From Steromphala cineraria (taxonomy: Eukaryota > Mollusca > Gastropoda > Trochida > Trochidae), in contig OU744726.1 of assembly GCA_916613615.1 (NCBI GenBank), positions 59,784,987 through 59,848,986 of the forward strand: 64,000 nt of DNA, in the 5' to 3' direction. Both the position numbers and the translations under genes were made by a program. The notes below the pieces were generated by a model that worked only from the letters and a program-made list of their open reading frames with translations, was not told where the DNA came from and did no database searches. Within the stretch, counting starts at the first letter, position 1. The number at the start of each line of letters is the position of its first letter. This document shows, one piece after another, positions 24,101-32,614 of the stretch.

Positions 24101-26181
24101 AGTGCTTCGGTCTCCTTGGTCAGAATGGTGCTGGTAAGACGACAACCTTCAAGATGCTGACTGGAGAATTGATGGTTACGGGTGGAAATGCTCATCTTTG
24201 GTCATATGATGTGAAAAAGAACATCCAAAAGGTGTGTTGATTTTGTATGCACTTCCATGATATATAACAAACTATCCAAATCTGATATTCATCATCTGCA
24301 AGTCGTACTTGCCAAATTAACGACTGTAAAGTTTGTATAGTATTGAGTAACACCAAAACTTCGACCACTGCCTATCCTTGAGGAAAATTATAGAAATAGA
24401 CCCCAATTCCCAGTTCTGAATATTTTGGTTATTATCAGCACTTTTTTTTACTTAAGATTCAATAAATATCACTGAATACACATTTCTTTAACCTGGATAC
24501 AAGAATTATGAGACTATAACAATATCCGTCCTGTTCAATATTGTGAATGTATCCAACTGACGCAAGAACTTTGACCACTACAGACACAATAAAATACTTT
24601 CCCCAGTTCCATAGATTAAATATCATCGATTGACACATTGTTTATATGTTTGACAGGCTATTGTAATTTAACCGCTATATATTGCATGTTTAGATGAGCT
24701 ACTGCTCAAGTTCAATATTTTGTTAATCATTGATTGACACCAGTGATTTGACCACTACAGATGCAAGAGAACATGGGCTACTGCCCCCAATTCGACGCCC
24801 TCATTGACCAGATGACCGGACGTGAGACTCTGGCCATGTACGCCAGACTGAAGGGGATCCCTGAGAGCGCCATCAAAGACGTGTGTAAACACCTGCTGGA
24901 CATCATGATGCTCAGACAACACGCAGATAAACCTACCTCTGATTACAGGTGGGACATTTGATGAATCTTTGTTATAGTATTTGAAAACAAACAGAAAATT
25001 GGTTTCTGAACGTGCATCCTCGTTCCTTGTAAACATCGTTTTTAAGAACTTATGCACACAATGTGTCCAGTGACTAATTTGGGAATACTTAAGGCCTGGG
25101 TATTTGTGTTTGGATCGTACAAGGATGGTATATTTTGCAAAGTGACTTAGGAAGTAACAACGGACACTGCACGTACCCATTACTCTTCCAATCTAAATAC
25201 TTTTATTCAAACTGTGAGTTTTCAACCAAGGGGAATCTGATGTTTTGTAGCTGACTTGGTTTGTATGATATATGACTGTTCAATTCAAATCTAACGCTAA
25301 AGAGATCGTTGAAGAGTCATCATTTGATACCTGAAGTTTTTCCTACTGAAACTTTTACATTTATCCGACACAGCGGAGGCAACAAGCGCAAGCTGAGCAC
25401 TGCTATAGCTCTGGTAGGAGACCCTGCCTTCATCATGCTGGACGAGCCCTCTACCGGGATGGACCCTAAAGCCAGGAGACAACTCTGGAATGTCCTCTCA
25501 AAGGTCAGGGAGTGCAATAGGACGCTTCTGCTGACGTCACACAGGTTAGTGTTTAACATTGCTTGACGGGTTTTCCATAAATGAGAAGAAATCACATGCA
25601 AGGTTAACAATCTTTTTCTTTTTACAATTTCACTTTTTATGAAGTGGATATAGATGTTTGATAGCTGAAGTTTTATGAGGTGGTAACATATTTATTGCAG
25701 CATGGAAGAATGTGACGCCTTGTGCACAAGACTGGCCATCATGGTGAATGGTCGCTTCAGATGCCTTGGCACTCCTCAGCACCTCAAGAGCACATTCGGC
25801 CAGGGCTACACTCTGATCGCCAGAATGGCCACTGTAGCAGCAAGCTCAGATAGTCCTGAAGAAACAGCTCCAGCCTCCTCTCAGCCTCTCATCCAGTTCA
25901 TCACGACTACATTCCCGAATAGTCGAGTCTTCGATGACCACCAGGGCTATGTCCACTTCCAGGTGCCGGACAGTACGGTCAAGCTGGCCCAAATATTTAC
26001 GCTAATGGAACAGGCCAAGGTTAAGTTTTTCGTCGAGGACTATTCTGTACATCAAACAACCCTGGAGCAAATCTTCCTCTCATTTGTTCGAGATCAAATT
26101 CCTCCCAGGGAAGAAAAAGGAGGCTCTTGCAAGAAGATATGCTGCTGCTGTTGTAAATCTGAAGACACAGATGATGCTTGA
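5817..26181 (+). CDS. ABCA3-like full ABC transporter (19 coding exons)
   Basis: Full-size ABCA-subfamily transporter. Nineteen exons with canonical GT-AG borders and matching phases join to a 5046-nt open frame (1681 residues), close to vertebrate ABCA3 (about 1700). Order: TM1 (about 22-42), large first extracellular loop, TM2-6, NBD1 (Walker [10 protein letters not shown] 540-548, Q-loop LCPQH, LSGGQ 639-643, Walker B ILDEP near 661, H-loop TTH at 695). A short linker, TM7, second extracellular loop and remaining TM segments follow, then NBD2 (GQNGAGKTT 1365-1373, [10 protein letters not shown] near 1464, LDEPS near 1487). Family members move phospholipids across membranes, often of lysosome-like organelles; the substrate here is unknown. 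The start is chosen because [14 protein letters not shown] matches the ABCA N-terminus. The C-terminus carries an odd CKKICCCCC cluster. Orthology to ABCA3 rather than another ABCA paralog is inferred from length and recalled similarity, not a tree. Confidence 0.95.
6139..8310 (+). other. ABCA3-like intron 1, 5' part
   Basis: Start of a 6.56-kb first intron. AT-rich; no exon with ABCA similarity and no clear element seen here. Confidence 0.6.
8311..9151 (+). mobile_element. ATGTCTCCCCC element with 172-bp tandem units
   Basis: Begins with ATGTCTCCCCC and ends with GGGGGAGACAT, an 11-bp inverted end. Inside are four tandem units of 171-172 bp (AACCTCCAAAAGGCACATCT starts at 8466, 8638, 8809 and 8981). 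The last unit is interrupted and followed by (GCCGAC)n at 9076-9100. Translations through it are repeat artefacts. It is similar in plan to the AGCTCATC element: inverted ends around a variable tandem core. Confidence 0.65.
9152..9881 (+). other. intron 1 sequence, nothing recognised
   Basis: No exon-like segment; contains a short AG-rich run (GAGAGAGAGAG near 9240). Confidence 0.5.
9882..9964 (+). repeat. direct repeat, copy 1
   Basis: ATGAAATGGGTCCGACGTAA through CTGTCTGCAAATTCCA. It is repeated with few differences at 10208-10297, about 326 bp downstream. Contains CTGCAGAC..GTCTGCA, a small palindrome. Confidence 0.75.
10208..10297 (+). repeat. direct repeat, copy 2
   Basis: Second copy of the 9882-9964 repeat. 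It is followed immediately by a MITE end (CATCCTG at 10298), whereas copy 1 continues ATACAGAG. The MITE fragment therefore abuts or truncates this copy. Confidence 0.75.
10298..10415 (+). mobile_element. half of a CATCCTG MITE
   Basis: CATCCTGTTTTAGGGTACGA, then CTGTACCCTGGGCTCGG, AGCTAGATTCGCTCGCGCGG and CAGCCAATCAAAT. This matches the left arm of the complete palindromic element at 16640-16881. The right arm is missing. Confidence 0.65.
10416..10836 (+). other. intron 1 sequence, nothing recognised
   Basis: No supported feature. Confidence 0.5.
10841..11195 (+). mobile_element. TTAA-flanked MITE, family A copy 1
   Basis: A 355-bp element between TTAA sites (10837-10840, 11196-11199). The left end AGGGACAATAGCACG and right end CGTGCTACTGCCCCT are inverted. 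The internal block GGCGGCCATTTTGTGTGAAC is shared by all family A copies. It is one of eight in this window, forward orientation. Confidence 0.85.
11250..11539 (-). mobile_element. TTAA-flanked MITE, family A copy 2
   Basis: Reverse-oriented 290-bp copy between TTAA sites at 11246-11249 and 11540-11543. It lies only 50 bp from copy 1 in opposite orientation, making a large potential hairpin in intron 1. Confidence 0.85.
11544..12700 (+). other. end of ABCA3-like intron 1
   Basis: No exon recognised; ends with the acceptor TTTGCATTTCAG before exon 2. Confidence 0.6.
12701..12931 (+). CDS. ABCA3-like exon 2
   Basis: Residues 108-184 of the first extracellular loop ([18 protein letters not shown]..). 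The first codon is completed from exon 1 (G|TA = Val). Ends in phase 1. Confidence 0.9.
13070..13424 (-). mobile_element. TTAA-flanked MITE, family A copy 3
   Basis: A 355-bp reverse-oriented copy in intron 2, between TTAA sites 13066-13069 and 13425-13428. Confidence 0.85.
13648..13920. mobile_element. Mutator-like MITE with 9-bp target duplication
   Basis: Perfect 42-bp terminal inverted repeats (13648-13689 and 13879-13920) starting CATCCTCGATAATCCAGCG. They are flanked by an exact 9-bp direct repeat ACGTTTTAG (13639-13647, 13921-13929). Long inverted ends plus a 9-bp duplication point to the Mutator-like superfamily. It is non-coding; the frames that cross it are artefacts. Confidence 0.8.
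13976..14225. mobile_element. fold-back element with CGTAGTGCG/CGCACTACG motifs
   Basis: Imperfect inverted ends: GGCCGACATTCCATGTGTCC at the left, and GGGCAAATGGAAGACCGGCTC reversed at the right. The interior has repeated ACGCATTACGCACTACG and GTAAAGTGTAAAGTGTAAA. It sits 24 bp before the exon 3 acceptor. Confidence 0.55.
14250..14506 (+). CDS. ABCA3-like exon 3
   Basis: Residues 185-270: end of the first extracellular loop (IDEAIINYW) and TM2 ([16 protein letters not shown]), then YEKEKKLK. Ends in phase 0. Confidence 0.93.
14797..14891 (+). repeat. partial duplications of exon 4 and its acceptor
   Basis: Positions 14845-14891 repeat 14984-15030 (intron end, acceptor ATTCCAG and first exon 4 codons) with one mismatch. 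Positions 14797-14820 repeat 15093-15116 inside exon 4. The order implies remnants of at least two extra tandem copies of the exon 4 region. The copied reading frames are not continued. Confidence 0.8.
15012..15249 (+). CDS. ABCA3-like exon 4
   Basis: Residues 271-349 ([18 protein letters not shown].., TM3-TM4 region). Its 5' end is partly duplicated upstream at 14845-14891. Phase 0 start, phase 1 end. Confidence 0.92.
15250..16630 (+). other. ABCA3-like intron 4
   Basis: No ABCA-like exon or clear element before the MITE at 16640. Confidence 0.6.
16640..16881. mobile_element. palindromic CATCCTG MITE with 9-bp target duplication
   Basis: About 242 bp, nearly a complete fold-back. The left arm ATCCTGTCTCAGGGTACGAA (16641) and the right arm TTCGTACCCTGAGACAGGAT (ending 16880) match. 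An exact 9-bp duplication TGTTGTCGC lies at 16631-16639 and 16882-16890. Half copies are at 10298-10415 and about 19856-19944. Confidence 0.85.
17049..17222 (+). CDS. ABCA3-like exon 5
   Basis: Residues 350-407 ([20 protein letters not shown].., TM5 region). Phase 1 to phase 1. Confidence 0.93.
17477..17658 (+). CDS. ABCA3-like exon 6
   Basis: Residues 408-468: GEGAQWSN, then TM6 ([19 protein letters not shown]) and the conserved [14 protein letters not shown]. Ends in phase 0. Confidence 0.95.
18243..18371 (+). CDS. ABCA3-like exon 7
   Basis: Residues 469-511 ([17 protein letters not shown]..), the cytoplasmic link leading into NBD1 (GISIQKLTK). Confidence 0.93.
18724..18853 (+). CDS. ABCA3-like exon 8 (NBD1 Walker A)
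   Basis: Residues 512-554; [18 protein letters not shown] is the NBD1 Walker A. Its last 17-18 bases plus the gtcagt donor are the seed of the 32-bp minisatellite that follows directly. Confidence 0.96.
18854..19362 (+). repeat. 32-bp minisatellite copying a splice donor
   Basis: Sixteen head-to-tail units (fourteen of 32 bp, one of 31, one of 30). Each repeats the end of exon 8 (ATGTCTATGTTGACAG) and the donor GTCAGTCATATCAACC. The GTTAGTCATATCAGCC variant occurs in units 5 (18981) and 9 (19109), implying a later four-unit duplication. Read in the ABCA frame, the first unit meets TGA after nine residues, so only the first donor gives an intact protein. Confidence 0.95.
19494..19648 (+). CDS. 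ABCA3-like exon 9
   Basis: Residues 555-606 of NBD1, including Q-loop [18 protein letters not shown]. Phase 1 start, phase 0 end. Confidence 0.95.
19820..19944 (+). repeat. decoy copy of exon 10 acceptor plus MITE half
   Basis: TTCACTCTACAACAGTTAAA at about 19830 repeats the true exon 10 acceptor region at about 20037, including the first 12 exon bases. After it, about 19856-19944, is the right half of the CATCCTG MITE (GAGCCCAGGGTACAGATTAG..GAGACAGGATG). The decoy is followed by an early departure from the coding sequence. Confidence 0.75.
20052..20207 (+). CDS. ABCA3-like exon 10 (NBD1 signature)
   Basis: Residues 607-658; [17 protein letters not shown] is the ABC signature of NBD1. Phase 0 at both ends. 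Confidence 0.96.
20336..20546 (+). CDS. ABCA3-like exon 11 (NBD1 Walker B)
   Basis: Residues 659-728; [13 protein letters not shown] (Walker B and D-loop) and [20 protein letters not shown] (H-loop). Ends in phase 1. Confidence 0.97.
20842..21197 (+). mobile_element. TTAA-flanked MITE, family A copy 4
   Basis: A 356-bp forward copy in intron 11 between TTAA sites 20838-20841 and 21198-21201. Confidence 0.88.
21256..21505 (+). CDS. ABCA3-like exon 12
   Basis: Residues 729-811, the domain after NBD1: [14 protein letters not shown].. to [14 protein letters not shown], both typical of ABCA proteins. Ends in phase 2. Confidence 0.95.
21666..21769 (+). CDS. ABCA3-like exon 13
   Basis: Residues 812-846 ([16 protein letters not shown]..), a variable acidic linker between halves. 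Recognised by phase match (2 in, 1 out) and splice sites rather than similarity. Confidence 0.85.
22028..23002 (+). CDS. ABCA3-like exon 14 (second membrane domain)
   Basis: A large 975-bp exon, residues 847-1171. It encodes TM7 ([17 protein letters not shown]), the second extracellular loop, and TM8-TM10 ([51 protein letters not shown]). Frame and borders agree with neighbours. Confidence 0.95.
23237..23437 (+). CDS. ABCA3-like exon 15
   Basis: Residues 1172-1238 ([20 protein letters not shown].., [13 protein letters not shown]), between the last membrane segments. Phase 1 to phase 1. Confidence 0.92.
23741..24231 (+). CDS. ABCA3-like exon 16 (last TM, NBD2 Walker A)
   Basis: Residues 1239-1402: [20 protein letters not shown], last membrane segment, VANERERV, then NBD2 start with [21 protein letters not shown] decayed paralogous copy of exactly this exon is at 32615-33724 (-). 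Confidence 0.96.
24761..24948 (+). CDS. ABCA3-like exon 17
   Basis: Residues 1403-1464; [20 protein letters not shown] is the NBD2 Q-loop. Ends in phase 2 with the signature Tyr. Confidence 0.95.
25374..25544 (+). CDS. ABCA3-like exon 18 (NBD2 signature, Walker B)
   Basis: Residues 1465-1521; [14 protein letters not shown] and [13 protein letters not shown]. Ends LLLTSH|S with the H-loop split by the intron. Confidence 0.97.
25701..26181 (+). CDS. ABCA3-like exon 19 and stop
   Basis: Residues 1521-1681: [53 protein letters not shown], then a charged tail with CKKICCCCC before SEDTDDA and a TGA stop. Confidence 0.96.
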
Positions 26182-26672
26182 TGATTATAGTGTCCACGAT
26201 AGAAGAATTACATATCTAATATGTAGGAAAAATTCTGATGAGATTGTTTCTGAAGAACATATTACAGTATTGCCTGATAAAGTCTTTATGGTAAACATAT
26301 ACTCTGTCATTTCAGTTCTTTGTTATCCACCTTCTTATTGTAGCGCAAACTCTTTGTCCGTTCTTAAAAAGATAACTGTCTCATAAATCAAATCTTTCGA
26401 CATTTTCCACGTTGTCTTATGGATTTCAAAAACATTGTAATCAAACTGGTCAATCTATAACCCCGATTCATTTTCTCAAACAATATGATAGTTCAAGGTC
26501 AAGATTAGAATTGTGGTTCAACAAGACAGACGGCTCTTTGAGCACACTTGCTTTAAGATATCTCCGATATTATATAAATATAAATGAATACCCAAAAAAT
26601 TGTAATCCCCAGTTGACAATCTGTCCATCAATCTGTATACAAAATGCGCACAGATAATGAAGAGCTGAGGAA

Positions 26673-26816
26673 AATAAAATAACCATTCTTTAAGGAAGGA
26701 TATACCCCTGAGTTACCCTGATGATCACTTTGTTGTAAAACCGGTTGGTTATGAATTTATATGAAGACCAATTTTCATTTTGTTGTTTTAGATGTTGTTT
26801 ACATTTAACAAATAAA
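26673..26816 (+). promoter_or_regulatory. ABCA3-like poly(A) signals
   Basis: AATAAA at 26673-26678 and again at 26811-26816, about 490 and 630 bp after the stop codon. Either could end the 3' UTR. Confidence 0.5.
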
Positions 26817-26885
26817 CCACAAACCTTTAACTATTATATGTCTGTACCAATTTTATCATTTTAAGATCAGAATTTCAGTAAACCC

Positions 26886-27010
26886 AGTGGTGGATCCAGG
26901 AGGTTCGGGTTCGGATTTAGAAATTGTCCAGGGGGGTTGTTAATTGTATTGACTAGAATCTATAACTGATTTCAAAAAGGTGGGGGGGGGGGGGGGTCCG
27001 GACCCCCTTG
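26886..27010. repeat. GTGGATCCAGG fragment with G15 tract
   Basis: CAGTGGTGGATCCAGG followed by G-rich tracts including 15 consecutive G at 26982-26996. CAGTGGNGGATCCAG ends are widespread in hAT-type MITEs, so this may be a truncated one; the other end is not visible. Confidence 0.4.
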
Positions 27011-28506
27011 AAATTAAAGGGAATCTACATCCATACTACACGAAAATTGTGTATGATTATCTATTTCAAATAAATTACTCACAATAACAATTACATTTTA
27101 AGTTTGATTTTTGGACATGACAACCGATGTTGATGTGCTTTTCATATAACTATATATCTGATATATATCTATGTTTTATGTACACGCCACCTGAATCTCA
27201 ATGGAAAACGTTATCCTGCCAAGTGCTATACTAGCACTGTGTGTTTTAGAGATACTCTGTGTGCTTTAAAGCGGATCCGTCCTATATTCAAATTTTCAAT
27301 GAATTTTTAAATTCTTGACTTTCACTTTTGCCTTCACAATCATATTTTCATAAGGTATAATTGTTTGGATAGAAACATAATTTGTTTATCCCTCTGTAAC
27401 CGAAATGGAACAGAGAACACAAGTCACACTCAATATGCAATGTTATTCGTTGTTTAAATTGTATTTCGTCTTTCCTTCCAGCCCACATGAGCCTATGTGA
27501 TCTAGTCCTCTGTATATTATTAATGTTTCACATTTCAAACCTTTTTGTCGAGAAAGGAAGAAAGATTAGATAGAGATTACGCTAAAATCTTGACCGATTT
27601 TGTTCAAATTTGAGATGTAGGTTTATCTCAACATAATGAAAACATGAGTGCAAAAGTTCAGGGTTTGAATATGTTTTTATTATATTGTCCACTCCGAGAT
27701 TCGAACCCCTGTGCAATAACTGATAGTCTCTTGATAATATTTAAGATAAACATTAATTGTTTCATAGCATTGAAAACGTAATTTTCACTTCTTTAAATAG
27801 TCTCAAAAAAATATTATAATATTTGAGGTTTGGCTACACCCTTTGATTATATGGATTCAAGTTCATGGAACAGTATTATTTTAATTGCATTTATGTTTAT
27901 CATTGCCATCTTGTTTATCATTATTATGATAATAACAAGGAATAGTCTTTAATAAACTTTTTTTAAATGTATGCCTCCAACATCAAACAGTACAAATGCA
28001 ATTTAGCTACAGATGTCAAAGATCTTTTTCGTTCTCAGTGATATTTTGTATTATCACTGTTTGTATGCATTTACGATTTTCGTTTGTCTTAGTTTATTGG
28101 TTTTATGATGAATATTTATATGATTGCTGAATATATTGTATTGATTGTTGGAAATGAAAAATATAATGTAAACTTCGTGCATGGATTTATGTATCTATTA
28201 TATACATGTTATGCATTGTTGTCAATAAAATCGGAATCTAGTCCGAAAATTTGGGTTTATTTTAAATTTATTGTAACTATTATCGTTGATGATTCCTTTC
28301 AACGTCTATAAATGCGTCTTACTTGTATTTTAACAACAACAATATACAAGTCGTGAAAAAAAGCAATAAAAAGGATTTTACATTTTATGTTCTATTTAAT
28401 TTAAAACAAAGAACAAAGTTATTGCTTGCTGAATCGGAATGGAGAAACTCATGTTTTTGGTTTTAAGGAAAGAAGAAACGATATTCTGAATTTCGGTACT
28501 ACAACG
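27011..28506. other. intergenic, nothing recognised
   Basis: AT-rich, no supported gene. A tRNA T-arm-like GGTTCGAATC on the minus strand near 27698 is isolated. Confidence 0.5.
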
Positions 28507-28510
28507 TTAA

Positions 28511-29596
28511 AGATGCTGTATCATACTTGCAAGCGGTTCAGGATGAAACTTAGCTATTGAGAAATGAAATACATCACTTTCGTCTTTCGTCGAAATTTTG
28601 ATATCATATTAAGATTGTTTAATCAACAATAACATACTTATTTCGACGCTTCAAGCACAGTACCCCTCATGTCATTTAACGAACCCGCTTTCGGTTACGT
28701 AATCATTATGCTTGTAGGATTTACACCGTGTCTCAACTACCGTAATTGCGTTCGATGGGTATCAACTTTGACAGCAATGAATACCTAATTCGGAGAAAAA
28801 GAATATGAAATCTAATTGAGCGCGACAAAGACGGTTTTTAGTACATTTAGAAACCGGAAGTTGCGAAATGAATTCGCCCTTATGTCGACCGCCGTTTCGG
28901 TATTTTTAGCTCATCTAGCCCGATGGGCTTATGGCATGGCATGGTGTCCGTCCATCCGTCCGTCCGTCCGTAAACTTTGTGGAATTTCGACTTCTTCTCC
29001 AGAACCATTAGGCCTAGAAAACTTAAATTGGTGTACAGACTCCTTGACTAGTGAGGATTTAAAATTGTAGCTTTGGTGGCCCTGTGGCCCCTAATAAGGG
29101 CCACAGGGGCCACGCCCTAAAAAGCTATTTTCATCTTCTTCTCCAGAACCATAAGGCCTAGAAAGCTGAAACTTTGTGTACAGACTCCTTGACTAGTGAG
29201 GATTATAAATTGTAGCTTCGGTGGCCCTGTGACCCCTAATAAGGGCCACAGGGGCCAAGCCCTTAAAACCTATTTTCATCTTCTTCTCCAGAACCATAAG
29301 GCCTAGAAAGCTTAAACATAGTGTACAGACTCCTTGACTAGTGAAGATTAATAATTGTAGATTTTGTGACCCTGTAGCCCCTACTAAGGGGGGAAACACA
29401 TTGGCCACACCCTAAAGCAAAATCAAATATACAGCCTGATGAGCTACAGAGCCAATGGCTCTATTTTTTGGTAAATTATCTCCTTTTTGATGAATTTTGG
29501 TCCGATTTTCTCAAGGTTGGTCGCAAAAGTTTTCTAAAAATTCAACTTATACATTAAAAATACTTTTAAAAATATTGCAAGTATGATATAGCATCT
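28511..29596. mobile_element. TTAA-flanked MITE, family C copy 1 (interrupted)
   Basis: Inverted ends AGATGCTGTATCATACTTGC and GCAAGTATGATATAGCATCT between TTAA sites (28507-28510, 29597-29600). A reversed uninterrupted 553-bp copy is at 56471-57023. The extra length here is the AGCTCATC element at 28908-29461. Confidence 0.85.
28908..29461 (+). mobile_element. AGCTCATC element, copy 2, nested
   Basis: About three 144-bp units (GGGCCACAGGGGCCACG) between the AGCTCATC head and the AGAGCC..GGCTC hairpin end. Exact 7-bp target duplication TATTTTT (28901-28907, 29462-29468). The empty site is preserved in the family C copy at 56471-57023, reading TATTATTT on the reverse strand. Confidence 0.8.
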
Positions 29597-29600
29597 TTAA

Positions 29601-32600
29601 CGAACATATACTGCAGTCTGATTTGATAATTATTCATTTGATTTATTACTATTTGATAAACTGAGAGGTGAACTGAACCTATTCAATTATCTCATATATT
29701 ATATTTTATCAAATATTATATGATTAAAGTCTGCGTAACGTCTGATTTGAGGCCAAAGAAGCATTTCACGCAGTACATTAAATAAAATAAAATTTACGTC
29801 AATGTTTCAATTTCCGGAAACAATGACTTTAGACGAAAAAAAACACAACGTCAAACAAATATTTAAAAAATCTATTCTTACCTTAAACTCCGAAATCAGA
29901 CAGCCATTAGTGCAATTTAAATGTCTCCACAATCACCGGCATTCGGTCAAAAGTGCTCGTGCAAACCGTGGAAACGTCTGGTCTGAGCCCGTTTCTTAGC
30001 AACGAGGTCATCAGAGCTTTGAAATATACAACTTGTGCAAGCACATGGCATACACCCCGAAACAACCCGAATAAGGTTTACGCATAATGAGTGTAAGATA
30101 AATTGTAGTTCAGCACATATTTGAATAAACAGGCGAAAGAGTCTCATTTGGTTTAAAAAGATGGTACAAAATATTTTTCCTCCGAACATTAAAAAAAGTT
30201 GCTTTTCATAAAACAGATATAACACAGAAACCTTAACGACTTGCCAACAATCTATCTATACACTGATACAAAATAAGTTAAGGATATTTGTTATTTACAT
30301 TGTAACAGTGTGTCAATAAACGATTATTTTTCATGTAAAATCTAAAATTTCACACTCTGAAGTTTATCCATAATTCCGAGCGTTGATTGATTGAGAGTGT
30401 GGTCATTTGATATAAGTCTCGGAGGAACATTGAGAAAGATACGCCAATTGTGTTATCTTATTTTTCGTGATTCTAACGTACATTCCATACCGGTTTCTAT
30501 CATTCGGAGTTTAAGGCAGCTTTGTTATCGTTAATTTTCCAGTTCAAAAACACAAAATTACATTCAATTCTTTAAATAAATGTCCATGATTCGTTTTGTT
30601 CAGTATATTATTTATATTCATGATTGTCCGCTTAATAATTAACTACTTGAATTAATTAATTTAGATGAACTTAATACTTCCTTCAAAGTATTTCTTAATA
30701 TCAGTTCATGGTTAAATATATATTTAAAGTAATAAGAGCTATCTTTCTCACTTATTGTGATGAAACACTGATACCTTTGATGTCAGAAACAGGGGTAAAC
30801 AATGAAATTGACCTGATTTAGATGATTCAGGTTCCAAACAATGCAATCTTATCTTAGGTGATGTTATTGCTTGAAAATTCAATTCCTTGTAGTTAAAAGT
30901 AAGTAAAGATAATTTACTTAAGAAATGGTATATAAAAATACGGAAGCCTTTTAGGGCCACGCAATTTTTTTTATTAACTTGAAAATTCAAATCTTTTTGT
31001 TGAAAATTCAAGAAATTTAGTTGAAAATTCAAATCTTTTTGTTGAAAATTCAAGAAACATTCAGTAGCCCCATGTATGACATACATTTTTAACAAAACTT
31101 CAAGAAATTAGTTTTGTTTTGAGCTGCAAACATGTGATGTTTCTTCAGATGATAAATATTACTTGAGTGACCCTTGACCCTTTATGTATGCAAATTGCAT
31201 ACATCTGGACTGAATGGTTACGTTAAACTTAAAAAAACAACTAAACGGCGGTGTCTTGACTGTAGAGCTAAAACACATACCCCGATGATGTCCATCGGAC
31301 CAAAACCCTCGCTTAGGGCTGGTGACTCAACGCTATTTTTAGCCCGTATGTTTCCAGCTAATTGTTTTTCGTATCTAGCGATGCCTCTTGTGGAAATGTT
31401 AAGGAACGCTGTTTATGAGCCTAGCATGATGATAATATTACACTCTACCATAACACTTTCATTATTTTATTTGAATAACATTATTATGAATCCTGCCGAT
31501 ATGGCTGAAAAACGCATTATTTCATTGACTGGCAATATATAGCGGTATGAGGGTTTTAGCCTAATGGATATCAGGGTATGTGTTGGAGCTCATCGCAATA
31601 CAGGATGCTCTGGAGCTAACCCAGTGAACGTTCTGCTTGTTGAAATAGAAATCAAATTTCAGATAAGGAACAACACAATACAGATGCACACGAAAGTGAC
31701 AAGGTAAAAGGTCACAATAGAAACTTTATTTCAAAAAGAGTGAAAATTGGGTCGAGATTTTGACCAACATTTTTTCACGTAATCGTCGTTACAAGTGAAA
31801 AAACAATTACAAATACAATTAAAATTTTAAAAGTCAAGACATAAATCCACACACACTTTATCAAAAAGATAATATCATTTATTCGGTATGACATTGACCT
31901 AATAATTAGCAAGTTTTCACTTTCAAAATGCAAACGAGACGAAACATTTTACACTGGACTTGAAATTTTGATAAATCTACCGAGAACAGACAAAGTACGT
32001 CGAATTTATTTGAACATCGAAGCGATACAAATATACAAAATATCCATCAAAAATGAATATATAATAAATATGAATTCGTGTACATGAAATAAAAACTTCC
32101 TAAGTTTCGGGTCAAGTAAAAAAAATGATTACATATGATGGCAATTATTCTGGGTTCAAAGAACTACAAGTCAACTAGTGATTATCAAACATTAGCTAAG
32201 CTTTCTATGGACTATATTTCTTTATAAGAAGGGGATATGCTCCATAAGCATGAATTTGGTCCCTTTTATGGGGACCACTTGTCATAACAACTTTAAACTT
32301 CTTTTACCCACGAATTAGTTTTAAGGTTTTCCCCTGCATTAATGTAAATTTAGTTGAGACAAAACACATTTCAGTCGGGGCCTTAAGACCCTTTTGGTCA
32401 CCAATTCTAAACTTAATATCAAAAGACTTAAATAAAAAAAATGTTGTTTTATCTATTTTGTTTGTCTTTAGACCTTCGACTCTTTCAATGAGCCACATTT
32501 TAACTGAAACTAATTATAACATGGTATCATGTTGGCGGATGTCCCTGAAAAGGATTAATTTGATCAGTAGTCAGGTTGATTTCACAAGACAGGCAGGCGC

Positions 32601-32608
32601 ATATTTTT
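29601..32608. other. intergenic, nothing recognised
   Basis: Open frames such as 31174-31542 lack recognisable domains or splice context. 30960-31060 holds repeated TTGAAAATTCAA palindromes. Confidence 0.45.
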
Positions 32609-32614
32609 ACTTAC

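Noticed and set aside
27685..27725. tRNA-like T-arm GGTTCGAATCTC on the minus strand
   Set aside because: No A box, acceptor stem or cloverleaf could be made around it; at most an old SINE trace.
31174..31542. 122-codon plus-strand ORF as a gene
   Set aside because: No recognisable domain, no splice or poly(A) context; could not be supported.
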